DNA of 64,000 bases from an uncultured Bacteroidales bacterium (GTDB lineage Bacteria > Bacteroidota > Bacteroidia > Bacteroidales > UBA932). A program made the translations under genes and the position numbers. Positions 43,397 through 53,140 of this stretch are shown here, piece after piece (positions within the stretch are counted from its first letter, which is position 1; the number at the start of each line of letters is the position of its first letter). Location of the stretch: the NCBI GenBank assembly GCA_944326325.1, contig CALVDQ010000002.1, positions 1-64,000 of the forward strand. Direction: 5' to 3'. Below the pieces are notes generated by a model that was given only the letters and a program-made list of their open reading frames with translations, had not been told where the DNA came from and did not search any database.

Positions 43397-44863
43397 TTAT
43401 TTGTTCAAGTTAGGGTTGAGCAAAGTCTCGCTGGCAGGCAGCGGGAAAGTGTACCTTTCCTTGACCTGGACGGTCTGGTCGTACTTCGGGTCCTTGGAGG
43501 CATTGGTGTCGTCCACCATCTCCAGCCTCAGGAGGTCGAACCACCGGACGTTTTCTCCGGCAAGCTCCCATGCCCTCTCGTTGACGCAGGCCGTGATGAA
43601 ATCTTCCGTGGTAAGTCCCGACAGGGTCCCCAGCCCGGCCCTTGTCCTGATCTTGTTTATCCACTCGTAGGCCGCATCGTCAGGCCCGTCTGCCCTTGCC
43701 TTGGCCTCGGCGTATGTGAGGGCCGTCTGGGAAAGCCTCAGCAGGTGTGCCGGTATAGTGCTCGAGCTGCTTCCCTTTACCCCGCTCTGCGGATATTTCA
43801 TGAGCTTCAGGATACCCGGATGCCTCATCTTCCAGTTTTCCCAGCTGACCGTCTTGCCGGAGTCGTCGGTATATTCGGTATAGAAGGTATTGTCTTTCCT
43901 TATGCCGTCAGGGAAGTTGTTCATGAACCCTACCTCGGCGAATACAATGTCCCAGCCTCCTATCTCCGACGGCTCGCTCCAGGCCCCGTAGAACACGATG
44001 TTGTCTGTGGTGCTCGCCGGGATTATGAACAGGTCCTCGGACGTGATGCAGTCCTTGCTGTCGTCGTTGATGAACAGGTCGGTGAAGTTCTCCTCGAGGA
44101 TGAAGCCGCGCGAGGCGCTTTCATCCAGGACCGCCTTTGCCTCTTCAGCAGCCTTGGCATAGTAGCCATCCTTCTTCAGCGGCCAGCCGGCTTCGGTCAG
44201 GTAGATTTCGGCGCGTAGAGCCCGGGCGACAATCCTGCTCGGTCTGCCCACTTCCCCGTTCCTCCTTTCGTCCTCGAGCATCAACACGGCATTGTCTATA
44301 TCCTTTTCAATCTGCACATAGATGTCCGCTTCCGATGAAGACTGCATGGAAGTCTCTTCCGGGTCGTACGAGGTGGAAAGGATGAGCGGTATCTCGCCCC
44401 ACAGTCTCACGAGCATGAAATAGGCGTATGCACGGAGGAAGTAGGCTTCCCCGGCCATCACCTTTATGGTGGCGGCGTCTCCGGAGCAGGACTCATAGTT
44501 GTCTATGACGTTGTTCGCCCCTATTATCACCTTGTAGAGCCCGTTCCACGTGCTCGCGAAGGAGCCGTTGGAGTCCGTGACACCGCAGATGTCGAACTGG
44601 TTCCCGTTGGTGTCGGAAGTAGGGCAGTATATGTCGTCCGCACCGGCCATGAACTGCTGGAACGTTCCGTTGCAGATACCTATCGACCAAGGGACATTGA
44701 GCCCCTTGTATGCCCCTGTCAGGGCAGATTCAAGGCCTTTCTGTGAAGAAAGGACATTGTCGAATACTTTTCCGTCTGTCTCTTCCGTCAGGAATCCGCT
44801 GCATCCGGATGAGAGCGCGGCGCTGCAGATGACCGCCGCTATGAATGGAAATATCTTTGACAT
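43397..44863 (-). CDS. SusD/RagB-family surface lipoprotein of PUL 2
   Basis: The 488-residue protein has a lipobox (SSGC) and SusD features: FLTEETDGKVFD at the start, YFLRAYAYFMLVRLWGEIPL (tetratricopeptide-like core), ARALRAEIYLTEAGWPL and the C-terminal RAWELAGENVRWFDLLRLEM. It captures glycan at the surface for the SusC receptor encoded 55 nt upstream. Genes for two glycosidases follow on the same transcript. Confidence 0.94.
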   Translation of the reverse strand: MSKIFPFIAAVICSAALSSGCSGFLTEETDGKVFDNVLSSQKGLESALTGAYKGLNVPWSIGICNGTFQQFMAGADDIYCPTSDTNGNQFDICGVTDSNGSFASTWNGLYKVIIGANNVIDNYESCSGDAATIKVMAGEAYFLRAYAYFMLVRLWGEIPLILSTSYDPEETSMQSSSEADIYVQIEKDIDNAVLMLEDERRNGEVGRPSRIVARALRAEIYLTEAGWPLKKDGYYAKAAEEAKAVLDESASRGFILEENFTDLFINDDSKDCITSEDLFIIPASTTDNIVFYGAWSEPSEIGGWDIVFAEVGFMNNFPDGIRKDNTFYTEYTDDSGKTVSWENWKMRHPGILKLMKYPQSGVKGSSSSTIPAHLLRLSQTALTYAEAKARADGPDDAAYEWINKIRTRAGLGTLSGLTTEDFITACVNERAWELAGENVRWFDLLRLEMVDDTNASKDPKYDQTVQVKERYTFPLPASETLLNPNLNK

Positions 44864-44918
44864 AAATTCAGTTGTACTTGTCGGTTATTATCTTCTATAT
44901 GGTATCCCGGGCATCTTG

Positions 44919-47900
44919 TCAGAACCTTATGGTGAGCCCGAGGGTTATTGACTTTGAGTTAGGATAGGCTCCGTAGTCCAGCCCCTGCTGTATGTCCGAA
45001 GTCCCTCCGCCTACGTTGCTGGCTTCAGGGTCGATTCCCTTGTAGCTGGTGATGGTGAACAGGTTTGTCGCGTTGAGCGATACCGTGAAGTCCCCGACCT
45101 TCCTTACGCTGAAGTCGTATGCCACGCTGATGTTCTTGAGCCGGAAATAGCTCCCGTTCTCCAGCCAGAGGCTCGATACAGGATACCAGGTGCTCGTCTC
45201 GCTCCATGCAGGGAGGTATGCGTTTTCGTTGACTCCCGGGATGTACCTGTCGAGGACTTCCGAGAATGTGGCCCCTCTGATGTCACGGGCCGCCATCATG
45301 AACACGCACCTGTTGTAGTTGAGCTTGTCAACCCCGAAGACCCCCTGCCAGAACATGTTCACGGACAGGTTCCTGTAGCGGAAGTTGGTGTTCCATCCCA
45401 GGGTGTACTGCGGCATGCCGTGCCCGATTATCTGGTAGTCGGAGCTGTCGTAGGTGTAGCTCCCGTCAAGGTCCTCGTAACGGGCGTCACCAGGGACGCA
45501 GCCGTACTTGGCTGCAAGCTCCTCCTCTCCTTTCTGCCATGGGCCGAGGTATTTCAGGCCGTAGAGGGTACCGAGTGGCTCGCCTACCTTGTAGATGAAG
45601 TCGTATGCGCCGTCGTTTATCCCGGTAAGGTTGGAGGCCACATATACTACCTCGTCATCTCCGAGGTCCATGACCTTGTTCCGGAGGATAGAGAAGTTGA
45701 CGGAGGACTCGAGCGAGAAGTCCTTCTTCTCGAGTATCCTGCCCGAAAGGGTGAAGTCGAACCCGCTGTTGCGGATGCTTCCGATGTTGCTGACTATGGT
45801 GCCGCCGCCCTGGTATGCCGGTACATTCTTGTTGAGCAGCAGGTTGTATGTGTCTTTCAGGTACCAGTCAGCCTCGAGGGTGAGCCTGTCGTCGAAGAGC
45901 CCGAGGTCTATGCCGACATTGGTCTGTGCCGTGGTCTCCCACCTCAGGTCAGGATTGGCCGGATCGCTTATCTGGATACCGCTGGTGGCGCCTCCCATCT
46001 TGAACGGGTATGTGATATTGCTGAAGGCGGACTTGGTCGCGTAAGGCTCTATCGCCTGGCTTCCCGTGAGTCCCCAGCTGGCCCTGATCTTGAGGTTGCT
46101 TATGGCGGTGGCATTCCTCATGAAGTTCTCTTTCCCTATGTTCCAGGCAATGGCTGCGGCAGGGAAGGTGCTGAACTTGTTGCCTTCGGAGAACTTTGAC
46201 GAACCGTCACTCCTGACCGACACGGAGGCCATGTATTTCCCGCCGTAGGAGTAGTTCAGCCTCACGAGGTAGGAAACCAGGGCCCACATGGAATAGTCGC
46301 TCGCCGTCTGGTAGGATGCCGCCTGGGAGAGATTGTCGTATTTGAGTTCCGGGAAAGTTAGGTCGGTGGCCGTCGCCGTGGCAGAACGGTATTTGTAGGA
46401 CTGTGTCTCGACTGCGGCCACGGCGTTCACCATGTGTTTACCGAAATCCCTGTTGTATGAGAGCTGGGTCGTGGTCTGTATCGTCCGGCCGCTCCCGCTC
46501 ACTACGCTTGCGTTGGATGTGCTGGCCGAACCTGCGGCGGTCTCGCCGGTCCAGGAGCTGGTCTTGTCGAAAAGCTGGTCCATGGCTGCCTGGAAATCGA
46601 GCGTGAGCCCTGGTATGAACTGGTAGCTGGCACCTGCGAGCGTGGTGACGAATGTCTTATCCGAAAGGTTCTCGGCATCGTACAGGAGGGCGAGAGGGTT
46701 GGATTTCAGGGAGCCGGTAGGGTCGCTCGTGATCAGGTTCCCGTCTTCATCGTAAGGGTTGGTGGTCGGTGCCCAGCCGAGGGCCTGGTTCAGGAGCGTG
46801 TTGGCGTTCGCATAGCCCTGGTTGTTCCGTCCCTTGGATGTGCTGGCGTTGATGTTGAACCTGAACGAGAGCCTGTCGTTGACCTTGGTGTTGAGCCTTG
46901 CCCTGACATTGAACCTTTCGTAGTCGGACATCTTTATGATACCCTGCTGGTCGAGGTAGTTCCCGGAGATTCTCCACTGCGTCTTCTCGTTCCCTCCGTC
47001 CACGCTCAGCTGGTGCTGGTGGGAGATGGCGGTACGGAGCACTGCGTTCACGTAGTCGAAGCCCCCGTTCTCATAGTAGCTGTCGATCTCTTCCTGGGTG
47101 AAGTACGGGTCGAGCCCGAATGCTGCCTGATGCTCGTTGTACACTTCTGCATATTGCCCGGCGCTCAGCAGGTCATAGTTCTTGATTATCCTGGAAACGG
47201 AAACGTTGCCGTCATAGGTCACGTTTATGCGCCCGTCCTTTGTCCCGGACTTGGTCGTTATGAGGATAACGCCGTTGGCACCGCGGGACCCGTAGATGGC
47301 GGTGGAGGACGCGTCTTTGAGGACCTCCATGGATTCTATGTCATTCGGGTTTATGGAATTGAAGTCCACACCTACGAACCCGTCCACCACGAACAGCGGG
47401 CTGTTGTCCCCGAGGACGGAATTGGCACCGCGGATACGGATACGCACATCTCCGCCAGGTGCTCCCACCGTATTGGAAATCTGCACGCCGGCAGCCCGTC
47501 CCTGGAGAGCCTGGTCGATACGGGTTACTTTCTGCGCCTTGAACGCGTCGCTGTCAACCGAGGACAGGGAGCCGGTAAGGTCGCTCTTCCGGACTGTACC
47601 GTAACCTATCACCACCACTTCCTCCAGCAGTTTCATGTCCTCTTCAAGGGTGATGTCGTAGTTCCCGCCCCTGGTTGTCGTCAGGGACACGCTCTTGTAT
47701 CCGAGGGAGGATATCTCGAGTACCGCGCTGTCCGGGACCTCGATGTTGAAACGTCCCTGGGAATCGGTTATGACACCGTTGGATGTGCCGCTCTGCACTA
47801 CACCTGCCCCTATCACAGGCTGGCCGCCGGTATCCTTCACTGTCCCGGTGACAACCGTGCTCTGCTGCACAGGTTCCTGCCCGGCCGGGGAAATGACAAT

Positions 47901-48182
47901 GTAATTCCCGTCTATAACTCCCTTGAAGCCGGTTCCTGCAAGTATGTCGTTCACGACATCAAGGACTTCAGTGTCAGTGTAGTCGAGATATACGACCCTC
48001 GACATGTCCAGATTCGCCGAGTCGTATGCAAACCTGTAGTCGGTCTGCTCCTCGATGCTGGCAAAGGCCTGGCTGACACTCAGGCGTTCTCCATTGAAAG
48101 AGACCGGTTGGGCAGAAATTGCGGGGCTCCAGGCGAGAATGCATAAGCCCAGCCCCACCATTTTCAACAAAAAGCGATTCAT
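44919..48182 (-). CDS. SusC/RagA-family receptor with STN domain, PUL 2
   Basis: From ATG 48182 the receptor has 1087 residues: signal peptide, STN (secretin/TonB N-terminal) signalling domain at about 25-100 (LSVSQAFASIEEQTDYRFAY), carboxypeptidase-like domain (VVTGTVKDTGGQPVIGAGVV), plug (VVVIGYGTVRKSDLTGSLSS, LQGRAAGVQISNTVGAPGG) and barrel ending SITLGLTIRF. The STN domain transmits substrate binding to FecR and the ECF sigma factor, whose genes lie just upstream. An earlier in-frame ATG (48254) lies in the leader hairpins and is less likely. Confidence 0.94.
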   Translation of the reverse strand: MNRFLLKMVGLGLCILAWSPAISAQPVSFNGERLSVSQAFASIEEQTDYRFAYDSANLDMSRVVYLDYTDTEVLDVVNDILAGTGFKGVIDGNYIVISPAGQEPVQQSTVVTGTVKDTGGQPVIGAGVVQSGTSNGVITDSQGRFNIEVPDSAVLEISSLGYKSVSLTTTRGGNYDITLEEDMKLLEEVVVIGYGTVRKSDLTGSLSSVDSDAFKAQKVTRIDQALQGRAAGVQISNTVGAPGGDVRIRIRGANSVLGDNSPLFVVDGFVGVDFNSINPNDIESMEVLKDASSTAIYGSRGANGVILITTKSGTKDGRINVTYDGNVSVSRIIKNYDLLSAGQYAEVYNEHQAAFGLDPYFTQEEIDSYYENGGFDYVNAVLRTAISHQHQLSVDGGNEKTQWRISGNYLDQQGIIKMSDYERFNVRARLNTKVNDRLSFRFNINASTSKGRNNQGYANANTLLNQALGWAPTTNPYDEDGNLITSDPTGSLKSNPLALLYDAENLSDKTFVTTLAGASYQFIPGLTLDFQAAMDQLFDKTSSWTGETAAGSASTSNASVVSGSGRTIQTTTQLSYNRDFGKHMVNAVAAVETQSYKYRSATATATDLTFPELKYDNLSQAASYQTASDYSMWALVSYLVRLNYSYGGKYMASVSVRSDGSSKFSEGNKFSTFPAAAIAWNIGKENFMRNATAISNLKIRASWGLTGSQAIEPYATKSAFSNITYPFKMGGATSGIQISDPANPDLRWETTAQTNVGIDLGLFDDRLTLEADWYLKDTYNLLLNKNVPAYQGGGTIVSNIGSIRNSGFDFTLSGRILEKKDFSLESSVNFSILRNKVMDLGDDEVVYVASNLTGINDGAYDFIYKVGEPLGTLYGLKYLGPWQKGEEELAAKYGCVPGDARYEDLDGSYTYDSSDYQIIGHGMPQYTLGWNTNFRYRNLSVNMFWQGVFGVDKLNYNRCVFMMAARDIRGATFSEVLDRYIPGVNENAYLPAWSETSTWYPVSSLWLENGSYFRLKNISVAYDFSVRKVGDFTVSLNATNLFTITSYKGIDPEASNVGGGTSDIQQGLDYGAYPNSKSITLGLTIRF

Positions 48183-48215
48183 AAATGTTAATTTATTATG
48201 TGGAATGGTTATACA

Positions 48216-48252
48216 CGGTCCATACAGGACCGGAACGGCCGCTTCTGCGGCC
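48216..48252 (-). promoter_or_regulatory. Two adjacent hairpins in the susC leader
   Basis: On the minus strand GGCCGC/GCGGCC (48252-48237) and CGGTCC/GGACCG (48232-48216) form two perfect 6-bp stems in the leader of the PUL 2 SusC gene, directly after the terminator-like hairpin at 48282-48255. Such stacked hairpins suggest post-transcriptional control of SusC (inference). Confidence 0.5.
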
Positions 48253-48254
48253 AT

Positions 48255-48282
48255 CCAAAATAAAAGACAGGGAAAATCCCTG
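48255..48282 (-). terminator. Intrinsic terminator of the sigma-fecR transcript
   Basis: On the minus strand CAGGGA TTT TCCCTG (48282-48268) is followed by a T-rich run TCTTTTATTTT. It follows the fecR stop by about 70 nt and separates regulators from the transport genes. Confidence 0.65.
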
Positions 48283-48353
48283 CCGCACCCAAGGGAATAT
48301 TGAAAAAATGGGGACTGTCTTGAAATTTATCCCTGAAGATTCCAGGAATCTGC

Positions 48354-49352
48354 CTACCGGATTATGATCACGTTCCCGGAAGTGTCTATGCGCATCCCCG
48401 GAAGTATGCCCTGGATTATGTGCAGGACATTGCCTATGGTCTCTCCGCTCCTGAAGCGGATATTCAGCCTGGCGCCGGCGAACCTTTCTGTTGCGACTAT
48501 GATCCTTACGTTGAACATCTTCTCCAGCATGAGGGCCGTCTCCTCCAGCGACCTGTCATCTATGGTGATGCCCCCGTCCCTCCATGTGGAGAAGTCGGAC
48601 GAGGAGACCTTCTCTATCTTCACTTCGTCGGATCCGGTATTGTATGTCAGCTGCTCGTCAGGTACAAGGGTGAAGGTCTTCTCTTTCCCCGGTACTGCAA
48701 TCTCCACCGAGCCGGATTCGAGGGTGGTCTTCACCACGTTGTCATCGGCATAGCTCGAGAGGTTGAAGGCCGTGCCGTGCACCTTTACCGAAATATTGTC
48801 CGTGCGGACGGAGAACGGGCGTCTCCTGTCTTCCGTCACCTGGAAATAGCCTTCCCCGGAAAGGAATACGTTCCTCCTGTTCCCGATGAACTTTTCCGGA
48901 TATATGAGTACGCTCCCGGAGTTGAGCCAGACCCTTGTGCTGTCCGGAAGGTAGAAATCCTTCTTTTCACCGTAGCCGGTGGCCTCCTGTATGAACCCGG
49001 TTTCTGCCAGAGCCTCCGCCTTTTCCCTGGACTGGAGAAGCATGGCTATGCCTGCGCCGGCGATGCACAGCGGCAGCGCCAGAATCGCGGCATATCTGAA
49101 CAATCCTGCAAGGACTTTCCTTCTCCCGCCTCTGCCTCCGTTCCCTGCATTGCCGCTGCACGGGCCCGCAGCCCCTTCTTCCGTGCCTCCTATCCCGAGC
49201 CTGTCTGCCAGTATCCTGTATTCTTCCATGACAGTCTCCATGTCCATCCCGGCATCCCCTGACTGTCTCCACAGGTCAAGCAGCCTGTCCTGCTCCCCTG
49301 CGGGTGAGGGGAGAGGCGGCTGGAGTTCCATATTGTTGGGTCTATCTGACAT
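48354..49352 (-). CDS. FecR-family anti-sigma factor
   Basis: From ATG 49352 the product has 332 residues: a cytosolic N-terminal part, one membrane helix (ILALPLCIAGAGIAMLLQ, about 80-100), a periplasmic FecR domain (DSTRVWLNSGSVLIYPEKFI, LSGEGYFQVTEDRRRPF, GTAFNLSSYADD) and a C-terminal STN-interacting domain (FSTWRDGGITIDDRSLEETA). It holds the ECF sigma factor until the SusC receptor signals. The start at 49352 leaves a 16-nt gap after the sigma stop; an earlier ATG (49385) overlaps it. Confidence 0.93.
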   Translation of the reverse strand: MSDRPNNMELQPPLPSPAGEQDRLLDLWRQSGDAGMDMETVMEEYRILADRLGIGGTEEGAAGPCSGNAGNGGRGGRRKVLAGLFRYAAILALPLCIAGAGIAMLLQSREKAEALAETGFIQEATGYGEKKDFYLPDSTRVWLNSGSVLIYPEKFIGNRRNVFLSGEGYFQVTEDRRRPFSVRTDNISVKVHGTAFNLSSYADDNVVKTTLESGSVEIAVPGKEKTFTLVPDEQLTYNTGSDEVKIEKVSSSDFSTWRDGGITIDDRSLEETALMLEKMFNVRIIVATERFAGARLNIRFRSGETIGNVLHIIQGILPGMRIDTSGNVIIIR

Positions 49353-49368
49353 AACGGTAATCGCAATA

Positions 49369-49953
49369 TTATATCTTAAAGACAATCAAAATCTCCTGTG
49401 CACCTATAAATATAAGTAAAAACAAGACCGGGAACTTCTTCCTGATCTCTTTCAGCGCGAGGTTTATGTGGTTTTCCACAGTCTTCTTCGAGAGGTTCAG
49501 CCTGTCGGCTATCTCCCCGTTCTTCATCCCGAGTATCCTGCTCATTGTGAAAACCTGCTTCCTCTGCGGTGGCATCTCTTCCACTGCATTGTCGATTCTC
49601 CTTTTCATATCCAGCATCTCGAGCTTGTCGGACGGCAGGGCCAGGTCATAGATCTCGTCAGTCCCGTCCTCCTGCCTGTCCTGCTTTCTCCTGGCCTTGT
49701 CCAGGTGGTTGAGGACAGTGTGCTTCGACAGGGTGAAGATATAGGCGTCGAAGTTCTTCACTTCCGTGAACCTCTCCCTGTTCAGCCATATCCTTATGAG
49801 TATGGACTGGGCCACATCCTTGGCCTCGTCGCTGTCCGGTATGAGCCGGGAGACGAAAGTTCGAACTTTAGGATAGAATAAGATGAATATTTCCCTGAAA
49901 GCGCTCCTGTCACCTCCAGCCATGCGGCTGAATATGTCTTTGATATCGTCCAA
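49369..49953 (-). CDS. ECF RNA polymerase sigma factor
   Basis: The protein has region 2 (AFREIFILFYPKVRTFVSRL, DEAKDVAQSILIRIWLNRE) and region 4 (MPPQRKQVFTMSRILGMKNG, EIADRLNLSKKTVENHINLA). It directs transcription of PUL 2 when released by FecR. The start is uncertain: TTG 49953 gives 194 residues with the usual few residues before region 2, ATG 49923 gives 184. The longer open frame to 50475 is not homologous and is rejected. It lies upstream of the fecR gene and divergent from the acyl ligase. Confidence 0.9.
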   Translation of the reverse strand: MDDIKDIFSRMAGGDRSAFREIFILFYPKVRTFVSRLIPDSDEAKDVAQSILIRIWLNRERFTEVKNFDAYIFTLSKHTVLNHLDKARRKQDRQEDGTDEIYDLALPSDKLEMLDMKRRIDNAVEEMPPQRKQVFTMSRILGMKNGEIADRLNLSKKTVENHINLALKEIRKKFPVLFLLIFIGAQEILIVFKI

Positions 49954-50154
49954 TTTGCAAGTCTGAATTGTCAATCCGGACACGAAGATAATGATTTTTC
50001 TTCTACATCGCACCTCCGCCGAGGGCGTAGTAGAGGTTGAAAAGTAAAATGCCGCCCGCCCCCGGGATACCGCCAATATTTCACCAAAAGCGCGGGACTT
50101 CCGTATTTTTTCCGATATAAATTTATAAATTAGTACCCTTAAAAAAGATTCTTT

Positions 50155-51879
50155 ATGCCAGAAACAACCGTCAAGACACCGTGGTATCCATATACTGAAG
50201 GTGTCCCAGTACACCTCGACTATTTCAAGGGTTCCATGTTCGACATGGTCAAGAGCGTGGCTGACAAGTATCCCAGGAATGTGGCTTTCGACTTCATGGG
50301 GAAGTCCACCACATACCGTCAGCTCGTAAAGATGATAGAGACCTGCGCAAAGGCGCTGAAAACCATCGGTATCCGCAAGGGGGACTGCGTTACCATAGCC
50401 ATGCCGAACTGTCCGCAGGCGATATATGTCTTCTATGCGGTGAACATGATAGGCGGTATCGCGAGCATGGTGCACCCCCTCTCGAGCGAGAAGGAGATAG
50501 AGTTCTACCTGAACGAGTCCCGCAGCGTCACGGTCATCACCCTGGACCAGTTCTACGGCAAGATAGAGGCCGTCCGGAAAAATACCGGCATTGTCAACGT
50601 TATAATAGCCAGGATAAAGGACGAGCTCTCGAAGCCGATGCGCGTCGGATACATGATCACGGAAGAATACAAGATTGCCAGGATTCCCCAGGACGCCCCT
50701 GTCATAACCTGGAAAAAGTTCCTGAAACTGTCAAGGTGCTGCTTCTACAACTACAAGGTGGAGAGGGCGGATGACGACCCGGCCGTAATCCTGTATTCCG
50801 GCGGCACTACCGGTACCACAAAAGGTATAGTCCTGACCAACAGGAATTTCAATGCCCTCGCCGAGCAGGTCATAGCTACCAACCCGATGTTCCGTCCCGG
50901 GGACAGGATGCTCGCTGCGATGCCAATCTTCCACGGGTTCGGGCTCGGGGTCTGCATCCATACGATGCTTGCCAAGGGCGGACGTTGCGTACTTGTGCCG
51001 AGATTCACTGCCAAGAGTTACTCTAAGCTCATCACCAGGTACAAATGCAACTTCATGGCCGGTGTGCCGACCCTGTACGAGGCCCTGCTGCGCCTTCCGA
51101 ACATGAAGAATGCCGACCTGTCCCACCTGAAAGGCGTGTTCTCCGGAGGCGACTCCCTGTCCATAGAACTGAAAAAGAAATTCGACAAGTTCCTTTCCGA
51201 CCACCATGCCTCCATCTGTATCAGGGAGGGGTACGGTACCACCGAATGCGTGACGGCATCCTGCCTCACGCCTGTCACGAAAGCCAAGGAAGGAAGCATA
51301 GGGATACCGTTCCCTGACACATACTACAAGATAGTCCGGCCCGGTACCGACGAGGAGCTGCCTTACGGTGAGGAAGGGGAGATCGTCCTCGCCGGACCTA
51401 CAGTGATGGCAGGATACTACGGGAAGCCGGAGGAGACAGCCAGGACCCTGAGGGTGCACCCGGACGGCATGACATGGCTCTATACCGGGGACCTCGGGTG
51501 CATGGACGACCAGGGGTTCATCTATTTCAAGGGCCGCATAAAGAGGATGATAATCACATCCGGCTACAATGTCTACCCGGCCCAGCTCGAGAACATCCTC
51601 GACGCCAACGAGAAGGTGCAGATGAGCTGCATCATAGGCGTGCCTGACCCTTACAAGATGCAGAAGGTGAAGGCTTTCGTTATGCTTAAGCCCGGCATTG
51701 CCCCTTCAGCGGAGACCAGGGACGAACTGATGGCCTACTGCCGGAAGTATATAGCGAAATATGCCATGCCGTACGACATAGAATTCAGGGCCGAACTCCC
51801 TAAGACACTTGTAGGAAAAGTGGCCTACAGGGTTCTCGAGGAAGAGGAGGCCAGGAAGATGCAGGAACAAAAACAGTGA
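50155..51879 (+). CDS. AMP-dependent acyl ligase (long-chain acyl-CoA/ACP synthetase-like)
   Basis: The 574-residue enzyme activates a carboxylic acid with ATP through an acyl-adenylate. Motifs: P-loop LYSGGTTGTTKGIVL, YGTTECV, GDLGCMDDQGFIYFKGR and KRMIITSGYNVYPAQLE. The C-terminal catalytic Lys region LPKTLVGKVAYRVL is present. It starts 5 nt before an acyltransferase gene (4-nt gap after its stop), so it likely supplies acyl groups to it (inference). A fatty acid is the probable substrate. Confidence 0.92.
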   Translation: MPETTVKTPWYPYTEGVPVHLDYFKGSMFDMVKSVADKYPRNVAFDFMGKSTTYRQLVKMIETCAKALKTIGIRKGDCVTIAMPNCPQAIYVFYAVNMIGGIASMVHPLSSEKEIEFYLNESRSVTVITLDQFYGKIEAVRKNTGIVNVIIARIKDELSKPMRVGYMITEEYKIARIPQDAPVITWKKFLKLSRCCFYNYKVERADDDPAVILYSGGTTGTTKGIVLTNRNFNALAEQVIATNPMFRPGDRMLAAMPIFHGFGLGVCIHTMLAKGGRCVLVPRFTAKSYSKLITRYKCNFMAGVPTLYEALLRLPNMKNADLSHLKGVFSGGDSLSIELKKKFDKFLSDHHASICIREGYGTTECVTASCLTPVTKAKEGSIGIPFPDTYYKIVRPGTDEELPYGEEGEIVLAGPTVMAGYYGKPEETARTLRVHPDGMTWLYTGDLGCMDDQGFIYFKGRIKRMIITSGYNVYPAQLENILDANEKVQMSCIIGVPDPYKMQKVKAFVMLKPGIAPSAETRDELMAYCRKYIAKYAMPYDIEFRAELPKTLVGKVAYRVLEEEEARKMQEQKQ

Positions 51880-51883
51880 GCCT

Positions 51884-53080
51884 ATGCAGTCTGAAAATTC
51901 GGCCATAAGAAAAGGTTCTGCCTTCCAGAAAGGAGTGTATGCGTTCTGCAGGGCTGTCATCGGTCCGTTCGTGACCCTGTCCCTCCATTTCAGCTACAAG
52001 CCTTGCAGGATAAGGAGCAGGACTTTTCTCGCTCTCGGAAACCATACCCAGAACCTTGACCCGGCCCTGCTTGTCATCGCCACTCACAGGTATATGAGGT
52101 TCGTCGCCAATGCCGCCATCACCAGAGGCTTTGTCGGTTTCATAATGAACAACTTCTTCGGTGTGATCCCGAGGGAGAAGGGCGCAAGCGGTGATGAAGT
52201 GATAGCCAGGATCGAGGCGAATCTTAAGGCCGGAGTTTCCGTCGGAATGTTCCCGGAAGGCAACCGCTGCTGGGACGGTGTGACGGAGTTCATCTCGCCC
52301 CGTACGGCCAGGCTTGCCAAGGAGTCAGGAGCGGCCCTTGTCACATACCGTTTTACGGGAGGGTATCTCCTGCACCCGAGATGGGCTGGATACAAACGCA
52401 AAGGTCCCATGCGCGGGGAGCTTGTGCACGAATATTCTCCGGAGGAACTTGCCGCGATGACCCAGGATGAAGTATATGAGGCGATATGCCGTGACCTGCA
52501 CGTCAATGCCTACGAAGAGCAGGCACGCAGCGGAGACCTGTATCCCGGGAAAAACCTCGCCGAAGGGATGCAATACACCGCGTATCTCTGCCCGTTGTGC
52601 CACGGCATAGGAACTGTAACCACTTCCGGGGACGAGGTCAGGTGCACCTGCGGGCTCCATGCCAGGTATCTTGAAACGGGAAGTTTCGGGGAGGGCAATC
52701 TGCCGTTCAGGAATCTTGCCGAGTGGAACAGCTACCAGAAAGCATGGATGCATGGTCACAGTGCCGAATTCAGGACCATGACCGAGGCCCCGATAGCCTC
52801 CGACAGCGGGTTCCGGCTCAAACTCGTGGACGGGGAGTCTTCCCGTCTTCTTTCGGCCGACGCGACGATGTCCTTGTTCGGCGACAGGCTTGAACTCAGT
52901 TTCGGCGACAGGAAGATCGTTCATGGGATTGAGGAGATCACCGGTTTCGGTACAGCACTCAAGAGCTCGGTATATTTCAGCTGCGGTTCCCTGCATTACC
53001 AGCTTGTCTCGTCAAAGCCGGTGTCGCTCCTGAAATATTATGCCCTTTGGAGGATACTCTCCGGAAGGGAATACCTGTAA
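51884..53080 (+). CDS. PlsC-family acyltransferase with C-terminal zinc ribbon
   Basis: The 398-residue protein has the acyltransferase core: LGNHTQNLDP (catalytic His54, Asp59 of the HX4D motif) and VSVGMFPEGNRCWDG (FPEG, residues 123-126). After about 210 it carries a zinc-ribbon-like CPLCHGIGTVTTSGDEVRCT (Cys236, 239, 254, 256) and a 140-residue C-terminal domain with beta strands of unknown type. Canonical PlsC proteins are about 240 residues. With the upstream acyl ligase it may acylate a membrane lipid precursor. Confidence 0.88.
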   Translation: MQSENSAIRKGSAFQKGVYAFCRAVIGPFVTLSLHFSYKPCRIRSRTFLALGNHTQNLDPALLVIATHRYMRFVANAAITRGFVGFIMNNFFGVIPREKGASGDEVIARIEANLKAGVSVGMFPEGNRCWDGVTEFISPRTARLAKESGAALVTYRFTGGYLLHPRWAGYKRKGPMRGELVHEYSPEELAAMTQDEVYEAICRDLHVNAYEEQARSGDLYPGKNLAEGMQYTAYLCPLCHGIGTVTTSGDEVRCTCGLHARYLETGSFGEGNLPFRNLAEWNSYQKAWMHGHSAEFRTMTEAPIASDSGFRLKLVDGESSRLLSADATMSLFGDRLELSFGDRKIVHGIEEITGFGTALKSSVYFSCGSLHYQLVSSKPVSLLKYYALWRILSGREYL

Positions 53081-53140
53081 CCGTCCTGTCTGCCAGAGCC
53101 GTTTTGTCACATATATCATTAGCCACTGAAACTTATAGCC

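Noticed and set aside
47013..48146. Plus-strand ORF of 377 aa
   Set aside because: Antisense to the SusC gene; no recognisable domain.
49954..50475. Upstream extension of the sigma factor frame to 50475
   Set aside because: The extra 174 codons overlap the start of the acyl ligase gene on the other strand and show no family features; ECF factors are about 180-195 aa.
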